From Apilactobacillus bombintestini (lineage in GTDB: Bacteria; Bacillota; Bacilli; Lactobacillales; Lactobacillaceae), in NCBI RefSeq assembly GCF_003627035.1, contig NZ_CP032626.1:310001-374000 (forward strand): 64,000 nt of DNA, given 5' to 3'. The notes beneath the pieces are model-generated. The model did no database searches. It saw nothing but the letters and a program-made list of their open reading frames with translations, and had not been told where the DNA came from. The position numbers and the translations under genes were made by a program. Within the stretch, counting starts at the first letter, position 1. Each line of letters starts with the position of its first letter. Of this stretch, positions 43,859 through 52,728 are shown piece by piece.

Positions 43859-44413
43859 CTATTTGATGACGCGACTCTTTTCTAGCATGTTAGCAACTAG
43901 TTTAGGTAGTAGTACTCCTAAAATAAAGATAGATAATAAACGAACGATAAATAACATTACTAATAAAGAGGGAGCATATTGGTTGTATCCGCTACGGAAT
44001 AAATCCCAAATAAAAGTGATGATGGTAGTAGATAGGGTAGTAGTAATTACTGCCAATTTATCGAAATGTTTGTAACCAGTAATGGTAAAACCTAATTCAC
44101 TGGCAATTCCTTGTTCGATACCAGAAATAATAGTGCTGATTCCCCATTGGCCACCTAAAAACATTTCTACGATAGAGCCAATTACGGAAGCTAGCACAGG
44201 AGCTCCGGCACGTTTGAAAATAAAACCAGCTAGTGGTGCAGCCAGTACCCATAAACCGAGTAATGCATCATTAGCAAAAGGTGCAAGACCCCAAGGGGTT
44301 AATAATAATGAAACTGCATTGTATAAGAATCCAGCAGCAAAAAAGATTACTCCACAAATAATAGAGATTAAAGTTAATAATATAATGTTTCTTAAAGTCC
44401 AAGTGTTTTTCAT
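43859..44413 (-). CDS. ykoE: ECF transporter S component YkoE (thiamine/HMP)
   Basis: A 184-residue membrane protein with five to six helices. GGQWGISTIISGIEQGIASELGF is the YkoE signature region that lines the substrate site (landmark only), with Trp and Glu. ATG after GGAGGAAATT is used; a TTG 12 bases earlier is inside that site. It binds hydroxymethylpyrimidine or thiamine. It is the first gene after the TPP riboswitch. Confidence 0.9.
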   Translation of the reverse strand: MKNTWTLRNIILLTLISIICGVIFFAAGFLYNAVSLLLTPWGLAPFANDALLGLWVLAAPLAGFIFKRAGAPVLASVIGSIVEMFLGGQWGISTIISGIEQGIASELGFTITGYKHFDKLAVITTTLSTTIITFIWDLFRSGYNQYAPSLLVMLFIVRLLSIFILGVLLPKLVANMLEKSRVIK

Positions 44414-44426
44414 AATTTCCTCCAAA

Positions 44427-44570
44427 TAAAAAGAGCTCCAAACTAAAACAGTTTGGAGCCCCTATAGTTCTATATTCTAGAAACAAAAAGAAAAAATGGT
44501 TGTTTTCCTTCGCAGGGATTATCCTGAATCAGGTACAATGGGTATTTCTCAGCCTTGCGGCACCCCAAAC
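44427..44570 (-). promoter_or_regulatory. TPP riboswitch with terminator controlling ykoEDC
   Basis: On the minus strand GGGGTGCC, GCTGAGA, ACCC, ACCTGAT and GGATAAT...GCGAAGG follow in the canonical THI-box order (44570-44502). The expression platform is GGCTCCAAACT/AGTTTGGAGC with five T (44462-44427). The region up to dacA (342 bases gene-free in total) otherwise holds the two divergent promoters. Confidence 0.95.
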
Positions 44571-44591
44571 ATTTACTATCAATTTATGTAC

Positions 44592-44620
44592 ACTATACTA
44601 TTAAATAATATTAAGTGCAA
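44592..44620 (-). promoter_or_regulatory. Promoter of the ykoEDC operon
   Basis: TTGCAC and TATAGT with a 17-base spacer on the minus strand, 20-30 bases before the TPP aptamer. Confidence 0.6.
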
Positions 44621-44685
44621 CCATGTTTCTAATAGAAAATATTTAATATATTACAAAATCAGACAAAATTGTAAAGTGTGAAATA

Positions 44686-44714
44686 ATCACAACGTTAATA
44701 TTATTTGTTATAAT
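44686..44714 (+). promoter_or_regulatory. Promoter of dacA
   Basis: A perfect TATAAT with ATCACA 17 bases upstream. Confidence 0.45.
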
Positions 44715-44755
44715 TAATCATATAAAAAATAAGAAAGTGAACGATAAAGCATACA

Positions 44756-45766
44756 ATGAAAAAATCTATGAAACGTTTAACGATTATTTTTGTGGCGGCA
44801 ATCGGATTGGGTGCTTATGAACAATTTAGTAATCCTTTCTCCGTTGCTAAGCAAGCTATTAATCGTTTGGAACACTCAAATCAAGATAAACTAGCTGCAT
44901 ACCGTACTGATGAACAAAAATATTCAGATGATTTAATTCAAAATCCTAGTGATCACGTGGCAGGCGCTAAAGCTGCAGTAGCACTAGATAGTAAAACTAA
45001 TAAATTTGTTTATGATAAAAATGGCGAAAAGCCAATGAAAGTAGCTTCATTAGCTAAATTAATGACCTTATATTTAACTATTCAAAAAGCACAAAAAGAA
45101 AATGCTTGGAATGAAGTAGTAGATACCAGTAATCCTGGTTTGGTTAAATTAGGTAATGATTTTGAATTAGGTGGCTTTAAGTTCAAAAAGGGTCACAAAT
45201 ATACCGTTAGAGATTTATATAAAGCTGCTTTAGTACAATCTTCTAATAACTCGGCTATTGCTTTAGGCCAATGGGTTGCAGGTAATAACAAGAAGTTTAT
45301 TCAAATGATGAATGACCAAGCTAAAGCATGGAACTTAAATGCACATTTCGTTTCTTCTTCTGGTTTGGAAAATTCTGATTTAGGTAAATTTGGATATGCA
45401 CAAGTAGGTTCTAAAGATGACGCTAATATGGTAACTGCTCGTAGCATGGCCGAAATTGCTGATCATGTATTATCTGTCTACCCACAAATTACTGATGATG
45501 CTAAACAAGTGTCTGAACAGGTAGACGGACAAACTGTAGTTAACGAAAACAGTTTGTTAGAAAACAGACCATTTTATGATTCATCATTACACGTAGATGG
45601 CTTAAAAACTGGTTATACAGAAGCTGCTGGACTATGTTTAGTAGCTACTGGACAAAAGCCTGGTAAAAACAGATTAATTACAGTAGTAGTTAATGACAGT
45701 TCTGAATTTTCTGATACTGCTAAGTTAATGAAGATGGTTTATAACCAATCTGATCAATTTAAATAA
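44756..45766 (+). CDS. dacA: D-alanyl-D-alanine carboxypeptidase (PBP5 type)
   Basis: S11-family serine peptidase of 336 residues that trims the terminal D-Ala of peptidoglycan stem peptides outside the membrane. The catalytic motifs are SLAK (S98, K101), SNN (S163-N165) and KTG (K284-G286). An N-terminal hydrophobic segment (residues 7-20) exports it. The usual C-terminal beta domain and amphipathic anchor of PBP5 are missing, so it probably stays attached by its N-terminal helix. The ribosome site (AAGAAAGTGA) is weak and 15 bases before the ATG. Confidence 0.9.
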   Translation: MKKSMKRLTIIFVAAIGLGAYEQFSNPFSVAKQAINRLEHSNQDKLAAYRTDEQKYSDDLIQNPSDHVAGAKAAVALDSKTNKFVYDKNGEKPMKVASLAKLMTLYLTIQKAQKENAWNEVVDTSNPGLVKLGNDFELGGFKFKKGHKYTVRDLYKAALVQSSNNSAIALGQWVAGNNKKFIQMMNDQAKAWNLNAHFVSSSGLENSDLGKFGYAQVGSKDDANMVTARSMAEIADHVLSVYPQITDDAKQVSEQVDGQTVVNENSLLENRPFYDSSLHVDGLKTGYTEAAGLCLVATGQKPGKNRLITVVVNDSSEFSDTAKLMKMVYNQSDQFK

Positions 45767-45846
45767 TCTGCACGATTTGGTGTTTTTTATGAAATAGTGT
45801 AAAATACTAATGTATTTTATAACTTTTAGTACGAAGGAGAGAATTT

Positions 45847-46464
45847 ATGTTATCGGCCTGGAATATAGTTGGCTTGCTGCTTTGGATTGCCTTAATTGTT
45901 TATGCGGTATTTATCATTCATAACATCGCAGTTCGAAGAAGTCGGATAATCATAAATGAACACTATAACTTTACGTTTATTCACCATTTAAAATCTTTTG
46001 TACAAATTCTTATATTATTTGTGGGTATCGGTTTTATGTTCTTTCAAACATTTAAAACTGATGTGAATACAGATAATGTTAATATTACCCGTAGTTATCA
46101 ACCTTTGATTTTGGATACTAACGGTAATAATTCTTATTACGTAAGAATTAAAAGTGGTAGCAATCCTAATTTAAATCAAAGTTATCACTACCTAGTTAAG
46201 GGTAAACGATTATCAGTTTCAAGTAATGACGCTAGTGTGTTGGTTGGAACTAGTAATGCGGTTAATGTACAAAAGTCAGCCGTTAAATGGAACCAACATT
46301 TAGCAGACGAATTAGATAGTAAATATCAAAGAGCGTGGATAGTAGACGCAGTTGCTACTTATAAGAAAAGTTTTTGGAATGGAATTGGATTACACGCTGG
46401 ACATCAAGCGCGTCGTTATACTTTAATCCGTGTTCCAGACAATTCATTTATATATAATAAATAA
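45847..46464 (+). CDS. Hypothetical membrane protein, 205 residues (LVIS_2131-like)
   Basis: Two N-terminal helices (residues 5-27 and 48-67) are followed by an extracellular domain of about 135 residues, rich in Asn, Ser and Tyr. It resembles the LVIS_2131 family of lactobacilli as I recall it; the function is unknown. Its ribosome site is a strong AAGGAGAG. It is a single gene following dacA, with a terminator after it. Confidence 0.65.
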   Translation: MLSAWNIVGLLLWIALIVYAVFIIHNIAVRRSRIIINEHYNFTFIHHLKSFVQILILFVGIGFMFFQTFKTDVNTDNVNITRSYQPLILDTNGNNSYYVRIKSGSNPNLNQSYHYLVKGKRLSVSSNDASVLVGTSNAVNVQKSAVKWNQHLADELDSKYQRAWIVDAVATYKKSFWNGIGLHAGHQARRYTLIRVPDNSFIYNK

Positions 46465-46497
46465 AAAATCGTTGGAAAATATCCAACGATTTTTTTA
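46463..46497. terminator. Bidirectional terminator
   Basis: AAAAAATCGTTGGA/TCCAACGATTTTTT with an AAATA loop. Confidence 0.92.
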
Positions 46498-48351
46498 TTA
46501 CATATAAGTGGTAGGTTGATCTACTGAAAGATTTAACATGTTTCTTGCAATATCCTGAGCGGCAGTTAAGATAGCATCATTAACTCCGGGACGAGGAATA
46601 GCGGAAGTTACAAAGTATAATCCTTCTGTATTTAATCCCCATGTGTATAAGTCTTTTTGATTTACCACTTGGTCACTGTGGATATCTATATCTACTGATG
46701 GGTTATCCACAGATTGTCCGTCACTAAGTTCAATGGATAGGGGATGAATAATATTTTCATCCATTAAGCTAGTGATTACTGGATTAGCAGAGAATCTAGT
46801 ATTGGCAGGATTGGTACGAGCTTCGATTAATACATCACCGGGGATGATTTCCTTACTGTAGAAGAATGAGCAAGTCATGAAATGATGATTTGCACCAATT
46901 ACTTTCATTTGAGGTCCTAAGATCTTAACGATTCCTTGCTTCATAAGTGCTAGGATTTCTTGACTACGGATTACTGGAGCACCCATAGATAAGAATTTAA
47001 CGTTAGAAGAGAATTGACCTAAGAATTTTTGAACCCATTCATCATTAGTTAATAGATGATTGGATAATACATAACGAATATTATCACGTAAGTCACGAAG
47101 CATTTCTAATGCACCGGTAACTGGACCTGTTTTAGATCCTAAACATGCATCATTAATAATGAAGTTTAACCATTTTTGAATGTGTTGTTGGTAATCATCT
47201 AAAGTAGTGATTTTTACACCAGCAACTGGATTTAAGATGGTATCCCAATCAAAGACTTCTTCATTATCGAAATGATAACTACCAATAAGGGCATTGACGT
47301 TATCCACAGTGGAAAACTTTTCTTGAAAATCTTTTAAGTCAATTTCTGGATGCTTGTGAGCAATTAATAAACTGTAGTAGCGATATTCAATATCTAAACG
47401 AAGTAGTTTTTGAAAATCAGCAAAAGCTAAGTGATCATTCTTAGTTAATTTATCTATATTTTCCTTAGTTAAAAATACTGCAGAGTAATTTTCGTCATAT
47501 TGCTTTTGACTAATAGCCTTTGGATAGTAAGGAATACCGCGTCTAGAACCGGCATAGATAGTAGGTTCTTTACCACTAGGATGATAAGTTAATGTGTTGT
47601 CACCATTGTTAGTAAAGTATCCACCACGTTCTTCAGTAAGACGAGAAACATAGTCATTGAAGCTAAGTCCCATACCACGGATGATAACAGTTTGATCATG
47701 AGTGATAGATGATAAATCAGCTTCATCAGCATCCTTAGGTAGAATGTAAGTTAAATCACATTCCTTGGCATACTTTTGTAATGATTTTTGATCATTGGTT
47801 AGTTTATTTTCTTGTTGTCCTAAACTAAATACCAACTTATCCACTGGATAATCCACATTTTGTGCAGAAACTACCCAGTTATCATTGTGTTTATCCACTT
47901 TATCCACATTGGTATTAAAATGAGTAATTAAATCCACATGTGGATTATTTTTAATTTCATTAACTAATTGTGTAAAGAACCATTGGCAATATGCTCCACA
48001 AATGGCACGAGGAACATAACTATTGTCACTGATTTTATTTAGGGCATCCAATAGTTCTTGTTGGTTATCCACATGAAGAGATTTAATGAAATCGGTGGAT
48101 AACTCAGATTGTGCCCATTGGGAGATGGAATATGCGTGTGATTGTCCATCATTAAATAAACTAAGTTCATTGGCAGGACTATTCATTATTAAGTTGATAG
48201 GTTGTTTAACCTTCCAAACTCTCCCACCAGCTTCAGCGCGATCAAATAGATGAATAGTAAGGTCATCATCTGTGGCATCAGCAAAATTTTGTATTAAATT
48301 ATTAAGTGTTAAAAGGCCACGAGGGCCTGCTCCTATAATTCCAATCTTCAT
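46498..48351 (-). CDS. FAD/NAD(P)-binding protein (flavoprotein of unknown substrate)
   Basis: A 617-residue protein with an N-terminal dinucleotide-binding fold, KIGIIGAGPRGLLTL, and the FAD-NAD(P)-binding segment typical of PF13454 proteins (PRAICGAYCQWFF, VFSLGQQE). RGMGLSFNDYVSRLTEERGG looks like the second nucleotide site. It is probably an oxidoreductase; no partner gene tells the substrate. ATG after AAGGAG plus eight bases is chosen over the adjoining GTG. The gene carries many GTGGATAA(C/A) codon pairs (Val-Asp-Asn/Lys), which on the other strand read TTATCCAC and create DnaA-box consensus sites. Confidence 0.8.
   Translation of the reverse strand: MKIGIIGAGPRGLLTLNNLIQNFADATDDDLTIHLFDRAEAGGRVWKVKQPINLIMNSPANELSLFNDGQSHAYSISQWAQSELSTDFIKSLHVDNQQELLDALNKISDNSYVPRAICGAYCQWFFTQLVNEIKNNPHVDLITHFNTNVDKVDKHNDNWVVSAQNVDYPVDKLVFSLGQQENKLTNDQKSLQKYAKECDLTYILPKDADEADLSSITHDQTVIIRGMGLSFNDYVSRLTEERGGYFTNNGDNTLTYHPSGKEPTIYAGSRRGIPYYPKAISQKQYDENYSAVFLTKENIDKLTKNDHLAFADFQKLLRLDIEYRYYSLLIAHKHPEIDLKDFQEKFSTVDNVNALIGSYHFDNEEVFDWDTILNPVAGVKITTLDDYQQHIQKWLNFIINDACLGSKTGPVTGALEMLRDLRDNIRYVLSNHLLTNDEWVQKFLGQFSSNVKFLSMGAPVIRSQEILALMKQGIVKILGPQMKVIGANHHFMTCSFFYSKEIIPGDVLIEARTNPANTRFSANPVITSLMDENIIHPLSIELSDGQSVDNPSVDIDIHSDQVVNQKDLYTWGLNTEGLYFVTSAIPRPGVNDAILTAAQDIARNMLNLSVDQPTTYM
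46703..48102. other. Cluster of DnaA-box-like sites inside the flavoprotein gene
   Basis: Perfect TTATCCACA at 46703, 47300, 47900 and 48065; one-mismatch copies at 47837, 47849, 47891, 47939 (minus) and 48094 (minus). Five of the nine sites lie within 47837-47947. Confidence 0.5.
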
Positions 48352-48470
48352 ATTGCACACTCCTTTAAATTAATAATAACATGTTTAAAAATATGATTTC
48401 ATTTTTTTCGCTTGTATTTAGAAGAAAGTATATGACTTATGATAGAATGTAAATAAGGATGGTGTTAATA

Positions 48471-48800
48471 ATGAGTGAATTAATTCCAGAAAACATGGAC
48501 GAAGTAAAAATGAAGGTAGCACGTGCTCAAATCGATGGTAAGACAGTTACCGAAGATGAAGTTATTTACCAAGCCGTAGCTGATTTATTTCAAGATTATT
48601 TAGAAGAAGCTGAAGAAGGTCACTATGATACTTCTCATTTAAGCGACAAGGGTGACAAGTTCACTGTTATTGGTATTAACGGCGAAGAAATCGCTAGCTT
48701 TGAATCTACAGCAGATGATTTCATTAAAGACTTTAGAGCAGATGCCTTAAAGCTTTGTTTCCGTCTAGAAGATAAAGCTACTAGCATTGCTAGATTATAA
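48471..48800 (+). CDS. Hypothetical protein, 109 residues
   Basis: An acidic soluble protein that I do not recognise: a helical first half with YLEEAEEGHYD, then a strand-rich part (KFTVIGINGEEIASFES) and a final helix. ATG at 48471 (MSELIPENMDE) is chosen; the ATG 12 bases before it overlaps the AAGG ribosome site. Single gene ending in a bidirectional terminator. Confidence 0.7.
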   Translation: MSELIPENMDEVKMKVARAQIDGKTVTEDEVIYQAVADLFQDYLEEAEEGHYDTSHLSDKGDKFTVIGINGEEIASFESTADDFIKDFRADALKLCFRLEDKATSIARL

Positions 48801-48840
48801 AAAAAGACCTCGATAGTGTTTACTATCGAGGCTTTTTTAT
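48800..48840. terminator. Bidirectional terminator
   Basis: CCTCGATAGT/ACTATCGAGG with a GTTT loop and A and T tracts. Confidence 0.9.
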
Positions 48841-49349
48841 TAATTATTTACATGTAAGTTAACCGCAGTTTGTTCGATGATATGATCTTTCATAGCATAT
48901 AATAATTCGTTATACCAGAAACCATCTTTTAAATCTAATTTAGCATCTAGTGCATAAACGGTAAAAGTATAATCATGAGGTTTATCAGGAGGGGTAGGAC
49001 CCACATAACCTTTACTCATTGGATCATTACCTAAGTTCATTAATTTACCGGCAAGACTGTTGTTTCCTTTAATCCAGTTTAATGGATTTTCTTTTCCAGC
49101 ATTTTCTGGAACAGAAACGTCTTTAGGATCTAAGCCAGCAGCAATCCAGTGAATCCATTCGAAACCGCAAACGGGAATGGAATCTAAATCAGTTAGTGCA
49201 AAAGCAATGGATTTAGTATCAGCTGGCACGTTTTTGATATCGAAAGGAAATGATACAAAGGGACGTCCGTTATCCTTAAATTCTTCTGCAGTGTGTTTAT
49301 CGTATTTATCTGGTAAAAGACCATTTTGTAGTGAAACTTCTACTTGCAT
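48840..49349 (-). CDS. YbhB/YbcL-type phosphatidylethanolamine-binding-like protein
   Basis: A 169-residue PEBP-family protein. SIAFALTDLDSIP, FEWIHWIAAG and GYVGPTPPDKPHDYTFTVYALD are the ligand-site segments (Asp, His and the PPD...HxY loop). The bacterial role is unclear; kinase-inhibitor or lipid-binding functions are suggested in other organisms. AGGAGG precedes ATG. It follows a SPOR-like gene with a terminator between. Confidence 0.88.
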   Translation of the reverse strand: MQVEVSLQNGLLPDKYDKHTAEEFKDNGRPFVSFPFDIKNVPADTKSIAFALTDLDSIPVCGFEWIHWIAAGLDPKDVSVPENAGKENPLNWIKGNNSLAGKLMNLGNDPMSKGYVGPTPPDKPHDYTFTVYALDAKLDLKDGFWYNELLYAMKDHIIEQTAVNLHVNN

Positions 49350-49366
49350 ATAAAATCCTCCTTTAA

Positions 49367-49396
49367 TAAAAAAAGCATTCTTGCGAATGTTTTATT
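49367..49396 (-). terminator. Terminator of the SPOR-like gene
   Basis: AAACATTC/GAATGCTTT with a GCAA tetraloop and seven T on the minus strand. Confidence 0.75.
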
Positions 49397-49856
49397 TTAC
49401 AAATCTAAGAATATAATAACCTTGTGAATCGGCAGAAACAGTATAGGTTTGATATCCAGCTTTTAGCCATTGTTCTTGAGTGGCTTTAGCATAATTTTGC
49501 GCATCAGCAACAGAACTGAAAATATGTCGTTGTGCGAACATATCTTTCTTACTATTGTTGTTATTATTCTTATTTGCATTATTGTTCTTGGAGCGCATCA
49601 TTTCTTCTCGTTGGCTGGTTGTTACATCACCGCTGCTGTTATTGCTGTTCTTTGTAACCGTCTTAGTAGTAGGAGCATCGTGCTTAGTAGTAAAGTAAGT
49701 CACAGTTTTAACTCCTCCTAAAATGAGTGCAGATATTACTATAATTAAAATGATAATAGGCCAAATTCTGGCATTAGGTTTTTTATCATTAGTTTTTATT
49801 GCGGTATCATCGAAAGTATATCTACGAATACGGTTATCATTGTCGCCATTATTCAT
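49392..49856 (-). CDS. Membrane-anchored protein with SPOR-like C-terminus
   Basis: A 154-residue bitopic protein. A basic cytoplasmic N-terminus is followed by a helix at residues 31-53, an Asn/Ser/Lys-rich extracellular linker including runs of Asn, and a C-terminal region of 45 residues (FSSVADAQNYAKATQEQW, then TVSADSQGYYILRFVK) that resembles the alternate strand-helix pattern of SPOR domains. If right, it binds denuded peptidoglycan at septa. The call is tentative. Tandem extended -10 promoters lie upstream. Confidence 0.65.
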   Translation of the reverse strand: MNNGDNDNRIRRYTFDDTAIKTNDKKPNARIWPIIILIIVISALILGGVKTVTYFTTKHDAPTTKTVTKNSNNSSGDVTTSQREEMMRSKNNNANKNNNNNSKKDMFAQRHIFSSVADAQNYAKATQEQWLKAGYQTYTVSADSQGYYILRFVK

Positions 49857-49906
49857 ATGAAAAATTCCTCCATTCGGAAAAGTAAATTTTATACTTTACC
49901 TAATCA

Positions 49907-49925
49907 TTATACCAAATTATAGCAA
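49907..49925 (-). promoter_or_regulatory. Tandem extended -10 boxes of the SPOR-like gene
   Basis: TGCTATAAT and TGGTATAAT, both fitting TGnTATAAT, ten bases apart on the minus strand. Confidence 0.55.
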
Positions 49926-49965
49926 ATGGCGTGTAATTTTAAAATATAGGGCGTCTGGTGATAAT

Positions 49966-49997
49966 AAAAACGGCATCTATAGGATGCCGTTTTTTTA
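49966..49997. terminator. Terminator of the tryptophan ABC operon
   Basis: AAAACGGCATC/GATGCCGTTTT with a TATAG loop; T tract on both strands. Confidence 0.9.
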
Positions 49998-50765
49998 TTG
50001 AATATCGTTAAAGAAAGTTAATAGTTGTTCTTTAGTTAACTTATCTTTTTCTTCACCTGAGATATCATAGGAAATCTTTCCTTGATGTAATACTAACAAG
50101 CGATTGCCGTATTTTAATGCATCATCTAAGTGATGAGTAATCATTAAGCAAGTTAGTTTTTCTTGTTTAATAGTGGAATCAGTGATGTCCATTAGTTGTT
50201 GGGATGTCTTAGGATCTAGCGCAGCAGTATGTTCATCTAAAAGTAAGATACCCGGACGTTTGATAGTAGCCATTAAGAAACTTAAGGCTTGGCGTTGACC
50301 ACCAGATAAGTTTCCAGTAGCAGTATCTAGTCGTTCGTCTAAGTAATTGTTCATCTTAGCAGTGATTTTCTTGTACTTACTCATTTGACTCTTTAAATTA
50401 CGAGGGATTAAGTGATGATGATTACCACGTTTTTCCGCCAGTAATAAGTTTTCGGCTACGGTCATACGAGGTGCAGTTCCTAGCTTAGGGTCTTGAAATA
50501 CACGACTTAAAAAGGAAGTACGTTTAACTACTGACATATTGGTAATGTCTTTACCTTTGTAGATGACATGACCGGAAGTAGGGCGTAAATTACCACCAAT
50601 GGTATTAAATAAAGTGGATTTACCAGCACCGTTAGAACCTAGAATGGTGATGAAATCACCTTCATTAATATCTAAGTTAACGTGATCTAGAATGTTTAGT
50701 TCTTCAGGTGTATCTTGGTTAACCGTTTTAACAACGTCTTTTAATTGAAAAATTGGTTTAGTCAT
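49995..50765 (-). CDS. trpZ: ABC transporter ATP-binding protein, tryptophan-type system
   Basis: A 256-residue ATPase with Walker A GSNGAGKST, signature LSGGQRQAL, Walker B LLLDEHTAALD and the H-loop ITHHLDD. Note the His after LLDE where Pro is usual. It follows the permease with an eight-base overlap, so the three genes are coupled. The genetic organisation (binding protein, permease, ATPase) matches trpXYZ of streptococci, and the Trp-coding leader peptide upstream supports tryptophan as substrate. Confidence 0.82.
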   Translation of the reverse strand: MTKPIFQLKDVVKTVNQDTPEELNILDHVNLDINEGDFITILGSNGAGKSTLFNTIGGNLRPTSGHVIYKGKDITNMSVVKRTSFLSRVFQDPKLGTAPRMTVAENLLLAEKRGNHHHLIPRNLKSQMSKYKKITAKMNNYLDERLDTATGNLSGGQRQALSFLMATIKRPGILLLDEHTAALDPKTSQQLMDITDSTIKQEKLTCLMITHHLDDALKYGNRLLVLHQGKISYDISGEEKDKLTKEQLLTFFNDIQ

Positions 50766-51654
50766 TTTTTAACCCCCGTTTCAATACATGTTTTAAGTGG
50801 AAACGATTTTCGAAGGCGGGAATACCCATGAAAATAGCTAATAGAATGGATGAAATTAAGTTCAAGTCGTTGGCGTTGAAACCTAATTGTAGTACTAGTA
50901 GTAAAACTAAACGATAAATGATACTACCTACAATAACAGCAACTAATCTTTGGTTCATGGTTAAATCGCCAAAAATAACTTCACCAATGATGATAGAAGC
51001 TAGGGCCACTACAATGATACCAATACCCATATTAACGTCCGCATAGCCATTATTTTGGGCAACTAGTGCACCACCTAAAGCAATTAGTCCGTTAGAAACA
51101 CTTACACCCATGATTTTCATGTTATCAGTGTTGATTCCTAAGGATTCTGCCATATTTTCGTTATCACCGGTAGCAATAAATGCTTGACCTAAATCAGTTT
51201 GTAAGAAGTAAATAACGATAACAGTAACAACGGCAATTACAATTAATCCTAAAGTAACACTATCAAAGTAGGGAGGAAGTGATTGTAAGAAATGACCACT
51301 TAGTAAAGTAGGAAGACCTAATAATGAAAGATTAGGACGACCCATGATACGTAGATCAATAGAATATGAAGCAGTCATTACTAAAATACCAGCTAATAGC
51401 ACTGGAATTTTGGCTTTAGTGTAAAGCAATCCAGTAACTAAACCAGCTAAACATCCTACGATAAAAGCTAAGATGGTAGCTAAAACAGGATTAATTCCGT
51501 GTGCAATGGCAGTTACTGCGGTAGCAGCTCCCATAGGGAAAGTACCTTCAACTGTCATATCAGGGAAATCTAAAATTCTAAAAGTTAAATAAAGACCAAT
51601 TCCGATTACTGACCATAATAAACCTTGGCCAATGGCTGAAATAATTAAACTCAT
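50758..51654 (-). CDS. trpY: ABC transporter permease, tryptophan-type system
   Basis: A 298-residue permease of the branched-chain amino acid/sugar (BPD_transp_2) type with about nine helices. RILDFPDMTVEGTFPMGA and ATGDNENMAESLGINTDNMK are conserved in partners of the ABC_sub_bind family. It overlaps trpX-like by four bases and the ATPase by eight. Imports the ligand delivered by the binding protein. Confidence 0.82.
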   Translation of the reverse strand: MSLIISAIGQGLLWSVIGIGLYLTFRILDFPDMTVEGTFPMGAATAVTAIAHGINPVLATILAFIVGCLAGLVTGLLYTKAKIPVLLAGILVMTASYSIDLRIMGRPNLSLLGLPTLLSGHFLQSLPPYFDSVTLGLIVIAVVTVIVIYFLQTDLGQAFIATGDNENMAESLGINTDNMKIMGVSVSNGLIALGGALVAQNNGYADVNMGIGIIVVALASIIIGEVIFGDLTMNQRLVAVIVGSIIYRLVLLLVLQLGFNANDLNLISSILLAIFMGIPAFENRFHLKHVLKRGLKND

Positions 51655-52646
51655 TTATAAACCACTCCTTCGCGTTGAGCTTGATGCATTAAATCATCAG
51701 GAATATTAATACCTAGTTTACGAGCTTGTGCTAAGTTAATAGTTAAATCTCCATGATGAAGTCTTTCAATAGGCATGTTAGCAGGATTTTGACCACGTAA
51801 AATAGCAGCAGTCATCTTACCAGTTTGTACACCTAATTCATATTGGTTCAAACCTACTGTAGCTAAGCCACCTTGTTTTACAACGGTAGAAGCAGTAGGG
51901 AAGACAGGAACGTTTTTAGTGTTAGCAATATTAACTAAAGTTTGAATAGCAGAAGCAACAGTGTTGTCGTTAGGTACGTAAACGGCATCCACATTTTGCA
52001 TCATTTGAATAGCTACTTGATTTAAATCATTAGTGTTAGCAATTGAATAACCCTTAACTCTAACGTGTTCTTTCTTACATAATTTAACGAATTCTTGATA
52101 TTGGTTAGTAGCTGAATCATCACTAGAAGTATAAATAACTCCTAAAGTATGCATGTTAGGAACTAAACGTTTGATAAGATTTAGTTGAGCTTGCATAGGT
52201 GGAAAATCGGAAACACCGGTTACGGGACGACCGGGATGCTGGTTGGAATCAACTAAACCAGCAGATTTAGGATCAGTAATAGCTCCTAAAACTAGAGGTG
52301 AGCCCTTAACAGTGTTGGCTAATACTTGAGCAGCAGGAGTAGCAATCCCGATGGATAAGTCTACGTTTTCGTTAGCAAATTTAGAACTCATAGTCTTTAG
52401 ATTACTTTGATCATTTTCGGCATTTTGAAAATCAATATTGATGTTTTTACCTGGAGTAAAACCGGATGATTTCAATCCAGAAATAATACCGTGATGGATA
52501 GCATCTAAAGCAGGGTGTTCGGTTAATTGTAGGATACCTACTGTAGGGGTATGATTTTTATCGATATGATGAGGTTGCTTTTCTTGATAAAAGCCCCATC
52601 CTAGTAGGATAAATAGTAAAATAATAACGCTATAAAGTCTTTTCAT
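51651..52646 (-). CDS. trpX: ABC transporter substrate-binding protein, tryptophan-type (TrpX-like)
   Basis: A 331-residue binding protein of the ABC_sub_bind (PF04392) family. An N-terminal helix (residues 4-18) is followed by a two-lobed domain: VGILQLTEHPALDAIHHGI, LSIGIATPAAQVLA, LGVIYTSSDDSATNQY and VYVPNDNTVASA are the family's successive segments. No lipobox Cys follows the helix, so it appears to be a signal anchor and not a lipoprotein, unlike typical TrpX. AAGGAG precedes ATG. Expression is controlled by the leader at 52689-52964. Confidence 0.82.
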   Translation of the reverse strand: MKRLYSVIILLFILLGWGFYQEKQPHHIDKNHTPTVGILQLTEHPALDAIHHGIISGLKSSGFTPGKNINIDFQNAENDQSNLKTMSSKFANENVDLSIGIATPAAQVLANTVKGSPLVLGAITDPKSAGLVDSNQHPGRPVTGVSDFPPMQAQLNLIKRLVPNMHTLGVIYTSSDDSATNQYQEFVKLCKKEHVRVKGYSIANTNDLNQVAIQMMQNVDAVYVPNDNTVASAIQTLVNIANTKNVPVFPTASTVVKQGGLATVGLNQYELGVQTGKMTAAILRGQNPANMPIERLHHGDLTINLAQARKLGINIPDDLMHQAQREGVVYK

Positions 52647-52688
52647 ATCTTTTGCTCCTTTTATTGGTTAAATGAACATAAATGCAAT

Positions 52689-52728
52689 AAAAAAACGGAT
52701 AACCCAAGTATACAGGTCATCCGTTTTA
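52689..52728 (-). terminator. Attenuator terminator in front of trpX
   Basis: AAAACGGAT/ATCCGTTTT extended by G-T, A-T, C-G, C-G pairs and followed by seven T on the minus strand. It stands 43 bases before the trpX start, so it ends transcription unless an alternative fold forms. Confidence 0.9.

Noticed and set aside
44271-44681. Frames of 60-71 codons around the TPP riboswitch
   Set aside because: They overlap the aptamer, its terminator and ykoE; no ribosome site.
44737-44768. Non-canonical start for dacA (ATA or ACG)
   Set aside because: The ribosome site is far from the ATG, but ATG 44756 gives a normal signal segment; evidence is too weak to add to the AUU/AUC list.
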